A stretch of DNA of 5,995 nucleotides from Dehalococcoidia bacterium (GTDB lineage Bacteria > Chloroflexota > Dehalococcoidia > GIF9 > AB-539-J10), in assembly GCA_030627025.1 (NCBI GenBank), contig DAOUSX010000077.1:1-5995 (forward strand), in the 5' to 3' direction. Below the pieces are notes generated by a model. That model was given only the letters and a program-made list of their open reading frames with translations, was not told the DNA's origin and searched no databases. The stretch's first letter is position 1; every line of letters begins with the position of its first letter. This document shows, piece by piece, positions 5,340 to 5,995 of this stretch. Made by a program: the position numbers and the translations under genes.

Positions 5340-5355
5340 TTTTTTATCTTGAACC

Positions 5356-5384
5356 AGCATATTATTATGCAACCGATCAGTCAA
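5356..5384 (-). promoter_or_regulatory. sigma-70-type promoter for the transglutaminase/hydrolase pair, with overlapping inverted repeat
   Basis: On the minus strand TTGACT (5379-5384) is followed by exactly 17 bases and TATGCT (5356-5361), matching the consensus boxes at five and four of six positions. The expected transcription start is near 5349, giving a leader of roughly 20 bases that holds the strong ribosome binding site. The -35 box lies just past the stop of the Nudix gene. A small inverted repeat, GCATA-N4-TATGC (5357-5370), overlaps the -10 box and could be an operator, although arms this short may be chance. Confidence 0.65.
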
Positions 5385-5387
5385 CTT

Positions 5388-5924
5388 TTACCATACTCGC
5401 TTTAGGAGAAAAGTGAGCAAGGCAGCAATGCTCTTAGCATCACAAATCTCGCCTGAAGCGATAAGCTGAGTAAGCTTGCTTATGGGAACTCGCACCACCT
5501 CTATATCTTCACTGTCCTCAGCTATAAGTCGGCTGGGCACAAGATCACTAGCCAAATAGCAATATAGATACTCCGTGCCATAGCCAGGAACGGAATAAAA
5601 CCCACCAAGCTCCTCTATTTTTTGAGGATAATAGCCGATTTCCTCCTGCAACTCACGGCGGACACAGTCAATAGGCTCCTCATTGGGATCAATGCCTCCA
5701 GCGGGTATCTCCAGCAAGAACTTGCCCACTGGATAACGAAACTGGCGTTCTAAAAGCACGTTGTCCTGTTCATCAATTACAACCACCGCCACACAATTGC
5801 TATGCTCGACCACCTCCCTGGTAGTCGTCTTCCCACTTGGTTTTTCTACCGTATCCACATATAAACTCACCGCTCTACCCTGATAGAGCTGTTGTCTGGA
5901 CAGTTTTTTCTCCGGCATCAACAT
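5388..5924 (-). CDS. Nudix hydrolase, ADP-ribose pyrophosphatase type
   Basis: This is a 178-residue soluble Nudix hydrolase. The Nudix box covers residues 76-98: it starts at G76, has E82, then R90-E91 and the metal-binding E94-E95, and ends G97-Y98, where the last position is usually Ile, Leu or Val. The preceding LERQFRYPVGKFLLEIPAG and the VPGYGTE block after the box are typical of the ADP-ribose/nucleoside diphosphate sugar pyrophosphatase branch, which places a proline about 15-16 residues beyond the box. The likely reaction is Mg-dependent hydrolysis of ADP-ribose to AMP and ribose 5-phosphate; related sugar nucleotides remain possible. The ATG at 5924 has AGGAGGA seven bases upstream; a second in-frame ATG two codons later is less well spaced. 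It is the first gene of the minus-strand block. The next gene has its own promoter, so co-function is not implied. Confidence 0.9.
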   Translation of the reverse strand: MLMPEKKLSRQQLYQGRAVSLYVDTVEKPSGKTTTREVVEHSNCVAVVVIDEQDNVLLERQFRYPVGKFLLEIPAGGIDPNEEPIDCVRRELQEEIGYYPQKIEELGGFYSVPGYGTEYLYCYLASDLVPSRLIAEDSEDIEVVRVPISKLTQLIASGEICDAKSIAALLTFLLKRVW

Positions 5925-5930
5925 AACCTT

Positions 5931-5937
5931 TCCTCCT
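5931..5937 (-). promoter_or_regulatory. ribosome binding site of the Nudix gene
   Basis: On the minus strand AGGAGGA lies about seven bases before the ATG at 5924, favouring this start over the ATG two codons downstream. No promoter could be identified farther upstream because the interspersed repeat begins at once. Confidence 0.75.
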
Positions 5938-5944
5938 CTTTCCC

Positions 5945-5995
5945 GTCATTGCGAGCCCTTTTTCCACTGTCATTCTGAGGGAGCACAGCGACCGA
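5945..5995 (+). repeat. interspersed GTCATT-type repeat, running off the window end
   Basis: GTCATTGCGAGC (5945-5956) and GTCATTCTGAGG (5969-5980) are spaced 24 bases apart, then GAGCACAGCGACCGA follows to the window edge. The first 12-mer is the exact reverse complement of 3680-3691, and the 24-base spacing is the same there. This is therefore the same element in inverted orientation, placed just upstream of the Nudix gene and truncated by the window. Confidence 0.65.

Overview
The window looks like an ordinary chromosomal stretch from an anaerobic-type bacterium, most plausibly a Chloroflexota (Dehalococcoidia-like) genome. That assignment is an inference from three things: a split LeuC/LeuD-type aconitase paired with an isocitrate dehydrogenase in place of AcnA/AcnB, short intergenic repeats built on GTCATTCTGAG / GTCATTGCGAGC and on a CCTCTCCC hairpin, and moderate GC content. 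No rRNA, tRNA, CRISPR array or transposase gene was seen, and no intergenic gap exceeds 300 bases.

Left part, plus strand (1-3577): the last 40 codons of a biotin-dependent acyl-CoA carboxylase carboxyltransferase subunit (propionyl-CoA carboxylase beta type), a LeuC/HacA-family [4Fe-4S] hydro-lyase large subunit, a small PD-(D/E)XK nuclease-fold protein, the matching LeuD-type small subunit, and an isocitrate dehydrogenase. Hydro-lyase plus IDH would convert citrate to 2-oxoglutarate, the oxidative arm of a partial TCA cycle that feeds glutamate. An arginine in the small-subunit specificity loop (HLRS, like the YLRT loop of homoaconitases) and the Ser/Asn pair of the dehydrogenase both favour aconitase plus IDH over leucine biosynthesis. 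The nuclease-fold gene separates the two subunits of one enzyme and is bracketed by an exact 9-bp repeat that contains its ribosome binding site.

Right part, minus strand (3699-5924), convergent with the first block: reading leftward from 5924, a Nudix hydrolase of the ADP-ribose pyrophosphatase type, a cytoplasmic transglutaminase-like protein with its own good sigma-70-type promoter (TTGACT-17-TATGCT), and an alpha/beta hydrolase with an intact Ser-Asp-His triad. The last two probably form a two-gene unit of unknown substrate.

Copies of one GTCATT-based repeat lie in opposite orientations on either side of the minus-strand block, with identical 24-bp internal spacing. A separate hairpin repeat sits directly upstream of the IDH gene and appears to supply its ribosome binding site. 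No clear new multi-gene system is visible; the most interesting points are the nuclease-fold gene between the aconitase subunits, the mixed cofactor and metal-site residues of the IDH, and the placement of the repeats.
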